A stretch of 64,000 nt of DNA from positions 248,001 through 312,000 of the forward strand of contig CALOBW010000030.1 in the NCBI GenBank assembly GCA_942491525.1, in the 5' to 3' direction. Below the pieces are notes generated by a model. That model was not told the DNA's origin. It saw nothing but the letters and a program-made list of their open reading frames with translations, and searched no databases. Made by a program: the position numbers and the translations under genes. This document shows positions 1 to 8,189 of this stretch, in pieces; position 1 is the stretch's first letter, and each line of letters begins with the position of its first letter. This stretch comes from CAYWBU01 sp942491525 (GTDB taxonomy: Bacteria > Desulfobacterota > Desulfomonilia > UBA1062).

Positions 1-56
1 CCGCCCTTGGGGTCCTGCTTCATGGGCATGGCGCAACTCTGACATATCTTCTGCAT
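1..56 (-). CDS. Zinc-ribbon domain protein, N-terminal fragment
   Basis: Only the first 18 codons lie in the window; the gene runs off the left edge. The translation begins MQKICQSCAMPMKQDPKG, with a CxxC pair and a following MP, as in the small putative zinc-ribbon family (Zn_ribbon_2 type). A GGAGGG ribosome binding site at 61-66 sits four bases before the ATG at 54-56. It overlaps the end of the AraC-type gene upstream on the same strand, so the two are probably translated from one message. Its role cannot be judged from so short a piece. Confidence 0.6.
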   Translation of the reverse strand, partial: MQKICQSCAMPMKQDPKG

Positions 57-65
57 CACACCCTC

Positions 66-1001
66 CTATAACGGCCTGACCGGCACGCAGATCTCCACGA
101 TGTGCTTGTTCTCAGGATGCTCTTCGGGATTGTTGAGGTAGAACTCCAGACAGGGCCGGTCATCGGTCTGATAGCCGGACTGGGGCAGCCACTCGCCCAT
201 GATCAGATCCCAGGCCTCCTGGTACTCGGCCTCGCTCAGCTCGAAGCAGCCGACGGCGTAGGCTCCGCCCGGCACCTGCATGCGGCCAATCTCGCCCTCG
301 GCGGCTGTTGCCGCCGGCACCGAGATGCAGACGCAGAGCTGCAGCTTATCATCATCGGTCAGACGCTCATTATCCTGATAAACGCTCAGGCACCTGAAAT
401 CGGGCTGCGCCAGCAGACCGCGCGGCCCGGCCCAGCCCATCAGCCGCCCGAAGAGCCGCCCGAAGAGTTCGCCGTCACCCTGATAGGGGCCGATATGGCG
501 CAGATAGGCCACTTCAATTGGTTCAAGTGTTTTCACTTCAACGATTGTTTCTGCCTGCATTGTGATCCTCCACTGTTGATGTTTTCCATCAGCATAGAGG
601 GTCTCGATGCGATAATCTTTCCGTTTCTTGTGATCCTTTTTGCAGATCTTGCTAAGCTCGCGGTAGCCCCCCTCACGAAAGGCGCTGGCGCTCATGCCGT
701 AGTACTCACTGAAGGCCCGCGCAAAGGCGGCCGAGCCCGAGAAGCCGCACTCGAGGGCGACCTCGGTGATGCTCAGTTCCGGGTTGTAGATCAACCGGTT
801 GGCGGCCCGCTCCAGCCGCAGGCGCTGCACATAGCGGCTGATGGTCTCGCCCACTGCGGCCGCAAAGACGCGGTGGAAGTGGTAGGGCGAAAAGCAGGCC
901 ACCCGCGCCAGCGCCGCCAGCGAGAGGTCGCCGTCCAGGTTGGCGGCGATATAGTCAAGCACGCGGTTGATGCGCGCCATGTGCTCCTGCCGGGCGCCCA
1001 C
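66..1001 (-). CDS. AraC-family transcriptional regulator with C-terminal GyrI-like effector domain
   Basis: This is a DNA-binding regulator of the AraC plus GyrI type (311 aa, normal for the class). Residues about 8-105 form the double helix-turn-helix AraC domain, with the typical stretch SITEVALECGFSGSAAFARA. Residues about 150-310 form a GyrI-like small-molecule-binding domain. The GTG at 999-1001 has GGGAG five bases upstream. An ATG at 978-980 with GGAG three bases upstream is an alternative start and gives 304 aa. The gene begins immediately after the serB stop and ends over the zinc-ribbon gene start, so serB, this gene and the zinc-ribbon gene look like one operon. The ligand is unknown. 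Confidence 0.85.
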   Translation of the reverse strand: MGARQEHMARINRVLDYIAANLDGDLSLAALARVACFSPYHFHRVFAAAVGETISRYVQRLRLERAANRLIYNPELSITEVALECGFSGSAAFARAFSEYYGMSASAFREGGYRELSKICKKDHKKRKDYRIETLYADGKHQQWRITMQAETIVEVKTLEPIEVAYLRHIGPYQGDGELFGRLFGRLMGWAGPRGLLAQPDFRCLSVYQDNERLTDDDKLQLCVCISVPAATAAEGEIGRMQVPGGAYAVGCFELSEAEYQEAWDLIMGEWLPQSGYQTDDRPCLEFYLNNPEEHPENKHIVEICVPVRPL

Positions 1002-1002
1002 C

Positions 1003-2214
1003 TCAGCTCCCGATGGCGTCGCGGTCCCTGAAGCCGATCAGATAGAGGATCGAATCCAGCCCCAGGTTGGAGATGGCGTGCTTGGCGCTCTCGCGCACGA
1101 TGGGCTTGGCTCTGAAGGCGATGCCCAGGCCGGCAGTATTGAGCATCGGCAGGTCGTTGGCGCCGTCGCCCACGGCGATGGTCTGCTCCAGACGGATGCC
1201 CTCCTGGGCGGCAATATTGCGCAGATGCTCGGCCTTGCGCGCCGCATTGACGATCTCGCCACTAACGCGACCGGTCAGCTTGCCGTCCTCAATTTCGAGT
1301 TGATTGGAAAAGACATAGTCGATGCCCAGCTGCTGCTGCAGATAGCGGCCGAAGTAGGTGAAGCCGCCCGAAAGAATGGCGGTCTTGAAGCGCAGCTTCT
1401 TGAGGCTGGCGATCAGCTCGGCGGCCCCCTCGGTCAGGATCAGCGACTCGGCCACCTCCTGCAGCACGCTCTCGTCGAGCCCCTTGAGCAGACTGACCCG
1501 CTGCCTGAGACTGGCGTCAAAATCGAGCTCGCCCTGCATGGCGCGCTCGGTGATGGCGGCCACCTCCTCATAGGCGCCGGCGCGCCGCGCCAGCTCATCG
1601 ATCACCTCGGACTCAATCAGGGTCGAATCCATGTCAAAGCAGATCAGGCGGCGGTGACGCCTGAAGATGTTATCCTCCTGGAAGGAGATATCGATATTGA
1701 GATCCTGGGTCAGCCTGAAGAATTCGCTCTTGATGGCGGCCGCATTCATGACCTCGCCGCGCACCGAGAACTCGACGCACGATTTGGTCTGGGCGACCCT
1801 TTCATCCAGATCCACCCGGCCGGAGAGACGGCTGATCTTGTCAATATTGAGTCCGGCGGCGCTAACGATGGTTGAAACCCGCGAGATGTGCTCGGCCGTG
1901 ATGCGCCGCGCCAGGATGGTCACGATGTAGCGCGCCTTGCCCTGCCCGGCCACCCAGGCCTGATAGCGGTCATAACCGATGGGAGTAAACTGCATCTGCA
2001 GCCCCAGGGCATGGGCCTTGAAGAGCAGATCCTTAAGGACCGGCCCCGAGTCATGGTTCAGGCCGATCAGGAAACCGAGACTCAGGTTGTTATGGATCAC
2101 AGCCTGGCCGATGTCCAGGATGTTAACCTGATGTTCCGCCAGGATGGCCGTAATCTGGGAGGTCAGGCCGGGCTGGTCCTCGCCGGCAATGTTGATCAGA
2201 ATAATTTCGCGCAT
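1003..2214 (-). CDS. serB: Phosphoserine phosphatase with two N-terminal ACT domains
   Basis: It catalyses the last step of serine biosynthesis, O-phosphoserine to serine. Two ACT-type domains occupy roughly residues 1-180 and may sense amino acids. The HAD phosphatase domain follows: the nucleophile motif DMDST is at about 194-198, the SGG motif at about 282 and the metal-binding GDGAND at about 349-354. I chose the ATG at 2212-2214 because GAGGGA lies just before it; the TTG four codons further upstream would contain this ribosome binding site. Length (403 aa) suits the SerB2-like ACT-ACT-HAD architecture. It is the first gene of a short minus-strand operon with the AraC-type regulator. Confidence 0.93.
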   Translation of the reverse strand: MREIILINIAGEDQPGLTSQITAILAEHQVNILDIGQAVIHNNLSLGFLIGLNHDSGPVLKDLLFKAHALGLQMQFTPIGYDRYQAWVAGQGKARYIVTILARRITAEHISRVSTIVSAAGLNIDKISRLSGRVDLDERVAQTKSCVEFSVRGEVMNAAAIKSEFFRLTQDLNIDISFQEDNIFRRHRRLICFDMDSTLIESEVIDELARRAGAYEEVAAITERAMQGELDFDASLRQRVSLLKGLDESVLQEVAESLILTEGAAELIASLKKLRFKTAILSGGFTYFGRYLQQQLGIDYVFSNQLEIEDGKLTGRVSGEIVNAARKAEHLRNIAAQEGIRLEQTIAVGDGANDLPMLNTAGLGIAFRAKPIVRESAKHAISNLGLDSILYLIGFRDRDAIGS

Positions 2215-2280
2215 AGATTCCCTCAAAAGTCAGAATGCCTCTGCATAGAATGACACGCCCATTTTTGCAATCAAAACTGC

Positions 2281-3216
2281 TCAGAGCTCGTAGCGCCGCG
2301 CCTGTTCGGCAAAGATCAGATTAAGCCCCAGGTCGTTGCGCTCAATCAGCTGGCGCCTGATCACCGCGCGCGGCGCCTCGGCCGCCAGCAGATCGGGCTT
2401 GATGTGCATGATACCGACATTCAGTCCGGCCAGCGGCCCGGCAGTGCCGAGCTCAGCCGCCAGATCATGAAAGGCGCGCATGACCCAGCGCGGCGTCAGA
2501 TGCGAGAAGAGCTGATCATCCGGGCGCTCGTCAACATAGGAGGTCTCGATGAAGATGGCATGCAGTCTGCGCTCGCCTATCAGGGGCGCGATCTTACGCC
2601 AGAGCTCACGGGTATTGCCGCGCCCCTCCACCTCATCCGGGCCGGTGTCGCCCATATAGAGCAGATAGTGGCCATCGAGCTCCAGCAGAAAGGCCGCCGA
2701 ATCGGTGTGCTGGCCGTGCGCCAGCGCATAGGCCGTGACCCTGAGGCTGCAGCCGGGAAGCTGAAACGCCTGCCCGGCCTCCAGAGCCATACAGTGATAC
2801 TGGTTAAGCACCGGCGCTGGGCCACAATCACCGAAATTGGGCCAGGTACGCCAGTTGAAGATGTGATTGCGGATGTCAGCGATAATTGCAGGCAGGGAGA
2901 TGATGGGCCGCGCAGCATCATTGGGAGAAGCCAGGACCAGGCCAGCCGTGTGATCCAGAAAGGGGTGGGTGATCAGCTGGGCCTTGACATGATGGTGCAG
3001 AATGGTGCCGGCCGGGCTCAGACCGGGGTCACTCCGGATGGCGAGCCCGTCAAAGCAGCCGGCGGCCAGGCAGCGCTGCAGGCCGACAAAAACAGTGCCG
3101 GCGTCAACCATCACGAAGTCGCCTGAGCCGAGCGGCGCAAAGAGATGGCAGTTCAGGTTGGCCTCATTCAGGCCGCCCTCAACGCCGAGGGTTATCCAGC
3201 TAAAGCGGGGCTGCAT
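2281..3216 (-). CDS. Class II cyclic-nucleotide phosphodiesterase-like metallo-hydrolase with altered metal motif
   Basis: The protein (311 aa) resembles class II 3',5'-cyclic-nucleotide phosphodiesterases (yeast PDE1 / CpdP type), which have a metallo-beta-lactamase fold. Visible family features are VDAG at about 38, a metal motif at 84-89, GDTGPD at about 189-194, FIETS at about 222 and FSHLTP at about 238-243. The metal motif reads HPFLDH, whereas the family has HxHLDH, so the second histidine is Phe86. The enzyme may therefore bind metal differently or be weak. The ribosome binding site is poor; an in-frame stop just upstream makes this the first possible ATG. It stands alone between serB and a small gene. 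Confidence 0.72.
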   Translation of the reverse strand: MQPRFSWITLGVEGGLNEANLNCHLFAPLGSGDFVMVDAGTVFVGLQRCLAAGCFDGLAIRSDPGLSPAGTILHHHVKAQLITHPFLDHTAGLVLASPNDAARPIISLPAIIADIRNHIFNWRTWPNFGDCGPAPVLNQYHCMALEAGQAFQLPGCSLRVTAYALAHGQHTDSAAFLLELDGHYLLYMGDTGPDEVEGRGNTRELWRKIAPLIGERRLHAIFIETSYVDERPDDQLFSHLTPRWVMRAFHDLAAELGTAGPLAGLNVGIMHIKPDLLAAEAPRAVIRRQLIERNDLGLNLIFAEQARRYEL

Positions 3217-3252
3217 AAGATCATAATTAATGCAGCCGGTTGAAAAGTGAAG

Positions 3253-3477
3253 TTAACGGCGCTGGTTTCTGCGCTCGCCGATCCACTCGCGGCCGTTCCA
3301 GACCTTGTTTTCATTCAGATACATGTGGGCGGCGTTGGAGAGATCCTTGAGGGTGGCAAACTTTGCAACATAGCTCCATGAACCGCAGGCCAGGGTAAAG
3401 TCTCTGATCTGCTTAGCCTCCTCAACGGGCGAAACACCAATCTGACGCTCAGGTCGCATAACATTTAAATTTTCCAT
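3253..3477 (-). CDS. Hypothetical small protein
   Basis: I do not recognise this protein. I start it at the ATG at 3475-3477 because TGAGGATAAGAAG directly precedes it; the open frame continues upstream to 3540 without a better signal. The 74-aa product is soluble, with a basic end (GERRNQRR) and no signal peptide, membrane segment or cysteine motif. It lies between the phosphodiesterase-like gene and the secreted subtilisin-like gene, all on the minus strand with short gaps. Confidence 0.5.
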   Translation of the reverse strand: MENLNVMRPERQIGVSPVEEAKQIRDFTLACGSWSYVAKFATLKDLSNAAHMYLNENKVWNGREWIGERRNQRR

Positions 3478-3632
3478 CTTCTTATCCTCATCGCTGTATT
3501 CTTCAATGTCTGGATGAAACATATTCAAGTGTATAGACAAGATACCGTTTTAATTAACTAACGTCAATCACAAAATGAACTTGATTCTTTTTGTGGAAAA
3601 TAATTCACACTCGGGAGGGACACCCCCCGAGC

Positions 3633-6600
3633 CTACCGCACAACCCCCATGAAACAGGCGGATTCATCATCAGACACAAACGCCGGCCCAGCCGCTTCAG
3701 CCGTTTCAGCTGTTTCAGCCGTTTCAGGCCCCACCAGCCCCGACGGCGCCACAGGATTCAGACCGAAATTGGACGTATTGGCATTATCATGGGCATAGGT
3801 GGGCCAGTCAGATCCCTGCAAGGCCAGACCGGGCGTATCCCAGACAAAGATGCCGCCTTCACGGTTGACCACCACAACCTCATTCAGCCCGTCGCCGTCA
3901 ATGTCGGCCACCGCCGGCGTAGTCATGACCCAGCCACCGTTCAGTTTCGGAAAACCAGGCTGATCCAGGCCATCCGCCCCCAGGGCGTGCAGCAGATAGA
4001 GACCCGAGCCGCAGACAATCTCAGGAATGCCGTCACCGCTGACATCGGCCATGGCCGGCTCCGCATAGAGCATATGATCATCCATGGTGCGCGGATAGCT
4101 CTGCTCAAATTTGCCCGTGGCCGAATCCCAGACCTGCATGATGTGATTGTAGGGCAGATTCTGGCCGGCCAGAATCAGATTGAGGGCCCCCAGCAGGGTG
4201 ATGCCGCCCTGGGCGATCTCGGGAACGCCGTCAGCGTCGATATCGCCGAGTGCCGGCGAATCAAACATATTGACCATCAGGGTAGTATCGCGCATGCCCA
4301 CGGCCTTGGCGCCCACCGGTCCCTGATCCATCTCCCTGAGCACCCGGCCGTCACCGTCCAGGATGGCGGTACGCGAAGAGGTGAAGGAGACCACCACCTC
4401 ATCATCACCATCGGCATCAAAGTCGCAGGCCGCCGGCTTGAGCGATGGCCCCAGCAGCGGCAGCAGGTCGGGCAGCAGACTGGGGATCAACACCGGCCAG
4501 CCCTTAACCGGCGTACCGTCGGCTTGCAGGGCATGCACGACACAGTTCTTGTTCATCAGGCTGCTGGCAAAATCCGCCACAAAGGGCAGAAACTCGGCCG
4601 GCACACCTTGGGGTCCGTCCATCAGGGCGGCCACCATACCATCGACGGGGCTGCCAGGGGCCGGCGTGACCTCATTGGTGGCCACCACAATCTCATAGGT
4701 TCCGTCGCCGTCCAGATCGGCCATGGCCGGTGAGTGCAGGATGCGGGCACCGGATGCCTGCGCCCTGACCTTGACCGGGAAGCCGCTCATTACCCGGCCG
4801 TCATGGTGCCAGACATGGATCCGCTGATCACAGCCCCCCTGGATAATCTCCAGATCTCCGTCACCATCCAGATCAAAGAGCACCGGCGCCGCAATCGCAC
4901 CTGGTCCGATATGGTTGTCAAAATCAACCTGGTCCAGCTCATCAAAAAAAGCTGTGCTGTAGTTGATCGGCTCAAACTTGTGCTTGCCGCTGACCTCAAA
5001 GCAGTAGAGCTTATAGCCGGCCGAGCCGACCACCTCCTTGATGCCGTCACCGTCCAGATCGGCCACGGCAATGGAGTAGAAGCCGGGCCGCAGCGGATAG
5101 TCCGCGCTGGCCAGACCGTGTTTTCCGGCCAAGAGGAAGGTGTCGGCCCTGAGCTCAACCGTCTGCCCGCCAAAGCTGAAGGGCCGGCCGTCATGGGTGT
5201 AGATGTAGATCTGGCCGTCCGAGGAGGGCACGATAACTTCCAGCAACTTGTCGCCATCCAGATCCTCCAGCAGCGGCGAGCCCTCGCCGCCGGCCGGAAT
5301 TACCCGGGGCCAGCCCGCATGCAGGGTCTCGTCGCGGTGCAGGAAGAGGGTGCGCCGATCCTCGCCATGGGTATCGAGCAGAGTATCATGCACCCGCAGC
5401 CGCAGGGTGAAGATGTGCCGGTTGGGCTGAATGCCGGCCGCGCCCGGATCGAGCGGATCAGGCTCAGCCGGACAGCCGCTCAGCTCCACCGGGAAGATCT
5501 TGGCGATCTCGGCAACTTTAAGCTCGACGCCCCCAGACACCCCGCTGCCGGACGCCAGTTTTCTGAAATCCAGCGGTTCGATGCCGTAGCCGGCCTCCAG
5601 CACCCAGCTGATGCGCCGGCCCGCCATCTGCAGACCGACCGGCAGCGTCTGACTGTCGGCTGCCACATAGCTGTTCCAGCCCGGCGACGTAATGCGCGCC
5701 ACCGGCGGCAGCGCACCGGCCTCAAGGGCCAGCATGGCCTCATAGAGATCAACCCTGCCGTAGCCGAAATGCTGGTCCCAGCCGACTTGGGCCGGATCGG
5801 GCCGGCCGATGAAGCCGGTGTTCTCGGGCAGCACATCTTCGGCCGTCATCTGCAGCAGCTGACGCACCTGATCGGGGTGCAGCTCAACATCCAGCAACCG
5901 GGCATAGCCCATCAGCAGCCCGGCCGCCCCCGAGGCCATGGCCGTAGCCTCGGAGCCCGACATGCACTCAAAGGAGATCTGGTTCTTGCCGCCGAACTGA
6001 GTCAGGTTGGAGTCCCTGAAATAGGTCGTGGGCGGAATGCCCGGCACCCCGAAGGTGTCGGGCACGATGCCCGAGACGTAGACGGCCTCGTTCAGATAGG
6101 TCGGATAGTTGTGGTTGGCCGAATTGATGTCGGACGAGACGATGAAGATCGGCAGCCCGGCTTCATCGGCCTGTTTGAAGGCGTCGCGGCAGATGCCGGA
6201 GTTGTTGAAACCGCCCACGGCGCCCTCGATCACGCTGGCCTGCATGCGGGCCGCATAGAGCACGGCCAGGCCGTAGTAGCAGGTGTCCACGGCGAAGGAG
6301 TCCCAATCCTTGACGGGCAGGATCAGACAGTTGGGACAGACGCCTGAGCTGCCGGTCGGCGCAGACTGCTGCACACCCCGGCCCTGCTGGGCGGCCGCCT
6401 TGCGCATCTGGCCCTTGCCGTGATAGTGACCGGCCGAATAGCTCGAAGAGTCCTCGGGGTCGTTGTCATCCTCAAAGAAGTCCCAGCCGCAGATGTCATC
6501 GATGAAACCGTTGCCATCGTCATCGATGCCGTCGGAAAAGATCTGAATCAGATCCTGAGGGTCCAGCAGGCCGTTACCGTTGGGGTCGCCGGCCAGGCGC

Positions 6601-7070
6601 GAATCATTCAAATAGTCGACAACGTTGAAGATGCCGTCACCGTTGAGATCATAGACCGCGCTGCCCTCGGGCAGGGGCAGCTCCTCACGGTTGAGAAAGA
6701 GGCGCTCGATGATCTCGTCGTCGTCCCAGACCACGCCGGTGTCGATGATGGCGATCACGGCCGGGCGGTAATCTATGACAGGCTCATCCTTATACTCCGC
6801 GCCCGGAAATATGTCCCAGGCCAGCTCAATGGATGAACCCGAAACCTGGGGCTGACCGAAGCGCAGCGTATCCCAGTAGAGCGCGCTGACCGCCGACTGC
6901 TGCGGCGCGAAGCTGAAAAAAGCCATGGCCTCATCATAGATCCAGGCCCCCTCCCGGTATTGCGGCGAGTCCTTTTCGGCGCACATGAAGTCCGGATCAT
7001 CGGGAATATAGGCGTTTAGAGCGAGTGGAACAAAAAGACACACCAATAGATTCTGCAGAAATTTAAACAT
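3633..7070 (-). CDS. Secreted subtilisin-like (S8 fold) protein with FG-GAP repeats, probably catalytically inactive
   Basis: The start is the ATG at 7068-7070, preceded by AGGAGG and followed by a signal peptide (MFKFLQNLLVCLFVPLALNA), giving 1145 aa. Residues about 100-450 resemble a subtilisin domain: the Asp motif IIDTG at 107-111, a possible His at 217 (HYHGKG) and a possible oxyanion Asn at 316. The usual TSMAS nucleophile motif reads TAMAS (376-380), so the serine is Ala377. EF-hand-like loops such as DLNGDG, DPNGNG and DDDGNG sit between Asp and His. About eight FG-GAP/VCBS-type repeats (DLDGDG, DIDADG and similar) follow between about 620 and 1090, presumably a calcium-binding beta-propeller. 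The tail carries ETA repeats. Likely an extracellular or surface binding protein. Confidence 0.8.
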   Translation of the reverse strand: MFKFLQNLLVCLFVPLALNAYIPDDPDFMCAEKDSPQYREGAWIYDEAMAFFSFAPQQSAVSALYWDTLRFGQPQVSGSSIELAWDIFPGAEYKDEPVIDYRPAVIAIIDTGVVWDDDEIIERLFLNREELPLPEGSAVYDLNGDGIFNVVDYLNDSRLAGDPNGNGLLDPQDLIQIFSDGIDDDGNGFIDDICGWDFFEDDNDPEDSSSYSAGHYHGKGQMRKAAAQQGRGVQQSAPTGSSGVCPNCLILPVKDWDSFAVDTCYYGLAVLYAARMQASVIEGAVGGFNNSGICRDAFKQADEAGLPIFIVSSDINSANHNYPTYLNEAVYVSGIVPDTFGVPGIPPTTYFRDSNLTQFGGKNQISFECMSGSEATAMASGAAGLLMGYARLLDVELHPDQVRQLLQMTAEDVLPENTGFIGRPDPAQVGWDQHFGYGRVDLYEAMLALEAGALPPVARITSPGWNSYVAADSQTLPVGLQMAGRRISWVLEAGYGIEPLDFRKLASGSGVSGGVELKVAEIAKIFPVELSGCPAEPDPLDPGAAGIQPNRHIFTLRLRVHDTLLDTHGEDRRTLFLHRDETLHAGWPRVIPAGGEGSPLLEDLDGDKLLEVIVPSSDGQIYIYTHDGRPFSFGGQTVELRADTFLLAGKHGLASADYPLRPGFYSIAVADLDGDGIKEVVGSAGYKLYCFEVSGKHKFEPINYSTAFFDELDQVDFDNHIGPGAIAAPVLFDLDGDGDLEIIQGGCDQRIHVWHHDGRVMSGFPVKVRAQASGARILHSPAMADLDGDGTYEIVVATNEVTPAPGSPVDGMVAALMDGPQGVPAEFLPFVADFASSLMNKNCVVHALQADGTPVKGWPVLIPSLLPDLLPLLGPSLKPAACDFDADGDDEVVVSFTSSRTAILDGDGRVLREMDQGPVGAKAVGMRDTTLMVNMFDSPALGDIDADGVPEIAQGGITLLGALNLILAGQNLPYNHIMQVWDSATGKFEQSYPRTMDDHMLYAEPAMADVSGDGIPEIVCGSGLYLLHALGADGLDQPGFPKLNGGWVMTTPAVADIDGDGLNEVVVVNREGGIFVWDTPGLALQGSDWPTYAHDNANTSNFGLNPVAPSGLVGPETAETAETAEAAGPAFVSDDESACFMGVVR
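3691..3726 (-). repeat. Four tandem 9-bp units coding an ETA-rich tail
   Basis: The units GCCGCTTCA, GCCGTTTCA, GCTGTTTCA and GCCGTTTCA follow one another on the plus strand. Read on the minus strand they code the ETAETAETAEAA-like tail of the FG-GAP protein. It is a simple in-frame expansion of a flexible linker. Confidence 0.85.
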
Positions 7071-7195
7071 ATGACCTCCTAAATTTAAAACAACATTGAA
7101 TAGCTTCATATTAAGCCAACATCCGGCGACCCGCAAGCACCGACTGCTTGTCTAGCCCAAACCAGATCTTATCATTATTGTTGAGGAGATAAGCA

Positions 7196-8188
7196 ATGCG
7201 CAGCCGATTACTCATTATCCTGCTGACCTGCCTGATCCTGGGCAGCTGTTCCAAGAAGGAGCCCATCTACTTCTACGGCGGCTCCTGGGAATCGGTCTGG
7301 CTGATCAATCAGATCGCGGCCTATATCATCGAGAACGGCTACGGCTATCCGGTGATCATGTCTGAAGTCAACGAGTATGAATACTACCGCGCCTTCGAGA
7401 AGGGCAAGATCGAGATCGACATGGAGGCCTGGCTGCCGAACTTCCCCGACTGGCACGCCCGGCAGACCAAGATCGGAACCCTCATTCAGATGGGCAACAC
7501 CTTTGAGAGCGGGCCCCAGTTCTTCATGATCCCCAAGTGGGTGGCTGAGGAGCATCAGATAGAGACCATTAAGGACATGAAAGAGCACTGGGAGCTCTTC
7601 CGCAACCCGCAGAATCCCGGCAAGGGGCTCTTCTACAACTGCATTGTGGGCTGGTCGTGCCTGGAGATCAACCGCGGCAAACTGCAGGCCTACGGACTGG
7701 ACCAATACTACGACATCATCAACCCCGGCTCATCAGAGTCCCTCGAGCAGACCTTCATCCGGGCCCAGGAGGAGCACCGGCCGGTCTTCGGCTACTACTG
7801 GGAGCCATCCCCCCTGATGGGACGCTACGAGTGGCACATCCTCAAAGAACCGCCCTACTCCGCTGAGATATGGCGCCAACTCAACGATGCCGTCCAGGCG
7901 GGGCAACAACCCAAGGCAGCCTGCGCCTATGAGGCCGCCCCTGTGGCAAAATTTGTCTACCACACCCTGCCCCGGCGCGCCCCGCAAGTCACCGCCATGA
8001 TCGGCAAGATGGAGATCGGCCTGGAACCCCTGAACAGCGCCCTGGGCTGGGCCCAGCAGAACAACACGCGGGACTGGCGCAGGGTGGCCATCCACTATCT
8101 GCGCCAGAATCCCGGGCGCTGGCAAAGCTGGGTAACCCCATCGGCAGCCGAGAAGATAAAACGGCAGCTTGCAAATGAGGAGCCCTGA
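7196..8188 (+). CDS. Glycine betaine/choline-type ABC substrate-binding lipoprotein (OpuAC-like)
   Basis: This is a periplasmic binding protein (330 aa) with a lipoprotein signal peptide and lipobox LGSC at about residues 15-18. The body fits the OpuAC family: EAWLPNFPDW near residue 78 and the GGSWES start are typical of proteins that bind glycine betaine, choline or related quaternary amines. GAGGAGATAAGC precedes the ATG. No ABC permease or ATPase gene lies nearby. Instead a Cache-domain histidine kinase starts one base after its stop. The likely role is therefore sensing rather than transport, or the transporter is elsewhere. The ligand is inferred from family only. Confidence 0.85.
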   Translation: MRSRLLIILLTCLILGSCSKKEPIYFYGGSWESVWLINQIAAYIIENGYGYPVIMSEVNEYEYYRAFEKGKIEIDMEAWLPNFPDWHARQTKIGTLIQMGNTFESGPQFFMIPKWVAEEHQIETIKDMKEHWELFRNPQNPGKGLFYNCIVGWSCLEINRGKLQAYGLDQYYDIINPGSSESLEQTFIRAQEEHRPVFGYYWEPSPLMGRYEWHILKEPPYSAEIWRQLNDAVQAGQQPKAACAYEAAPVAKFVYHTLPRRAPQVTAMIGKMEIGLEPLNSALGWAQQNNTRDWRRVAIHYLRQNPGRWQSWVTPSAAEKIKRQLANEEP

Positions 8189-8189
8189 C

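Noticed and set aside
3591..6347. Long plus-strand open frames opposite the FG-GAP protein gene
   Set aside because: They lie antisense to a gene with a strong start, signal peptide and repeats; they have no ribosome binding site and His/Arg/Gln-rich nonsense translations, a by-product of GC-rich codon use.
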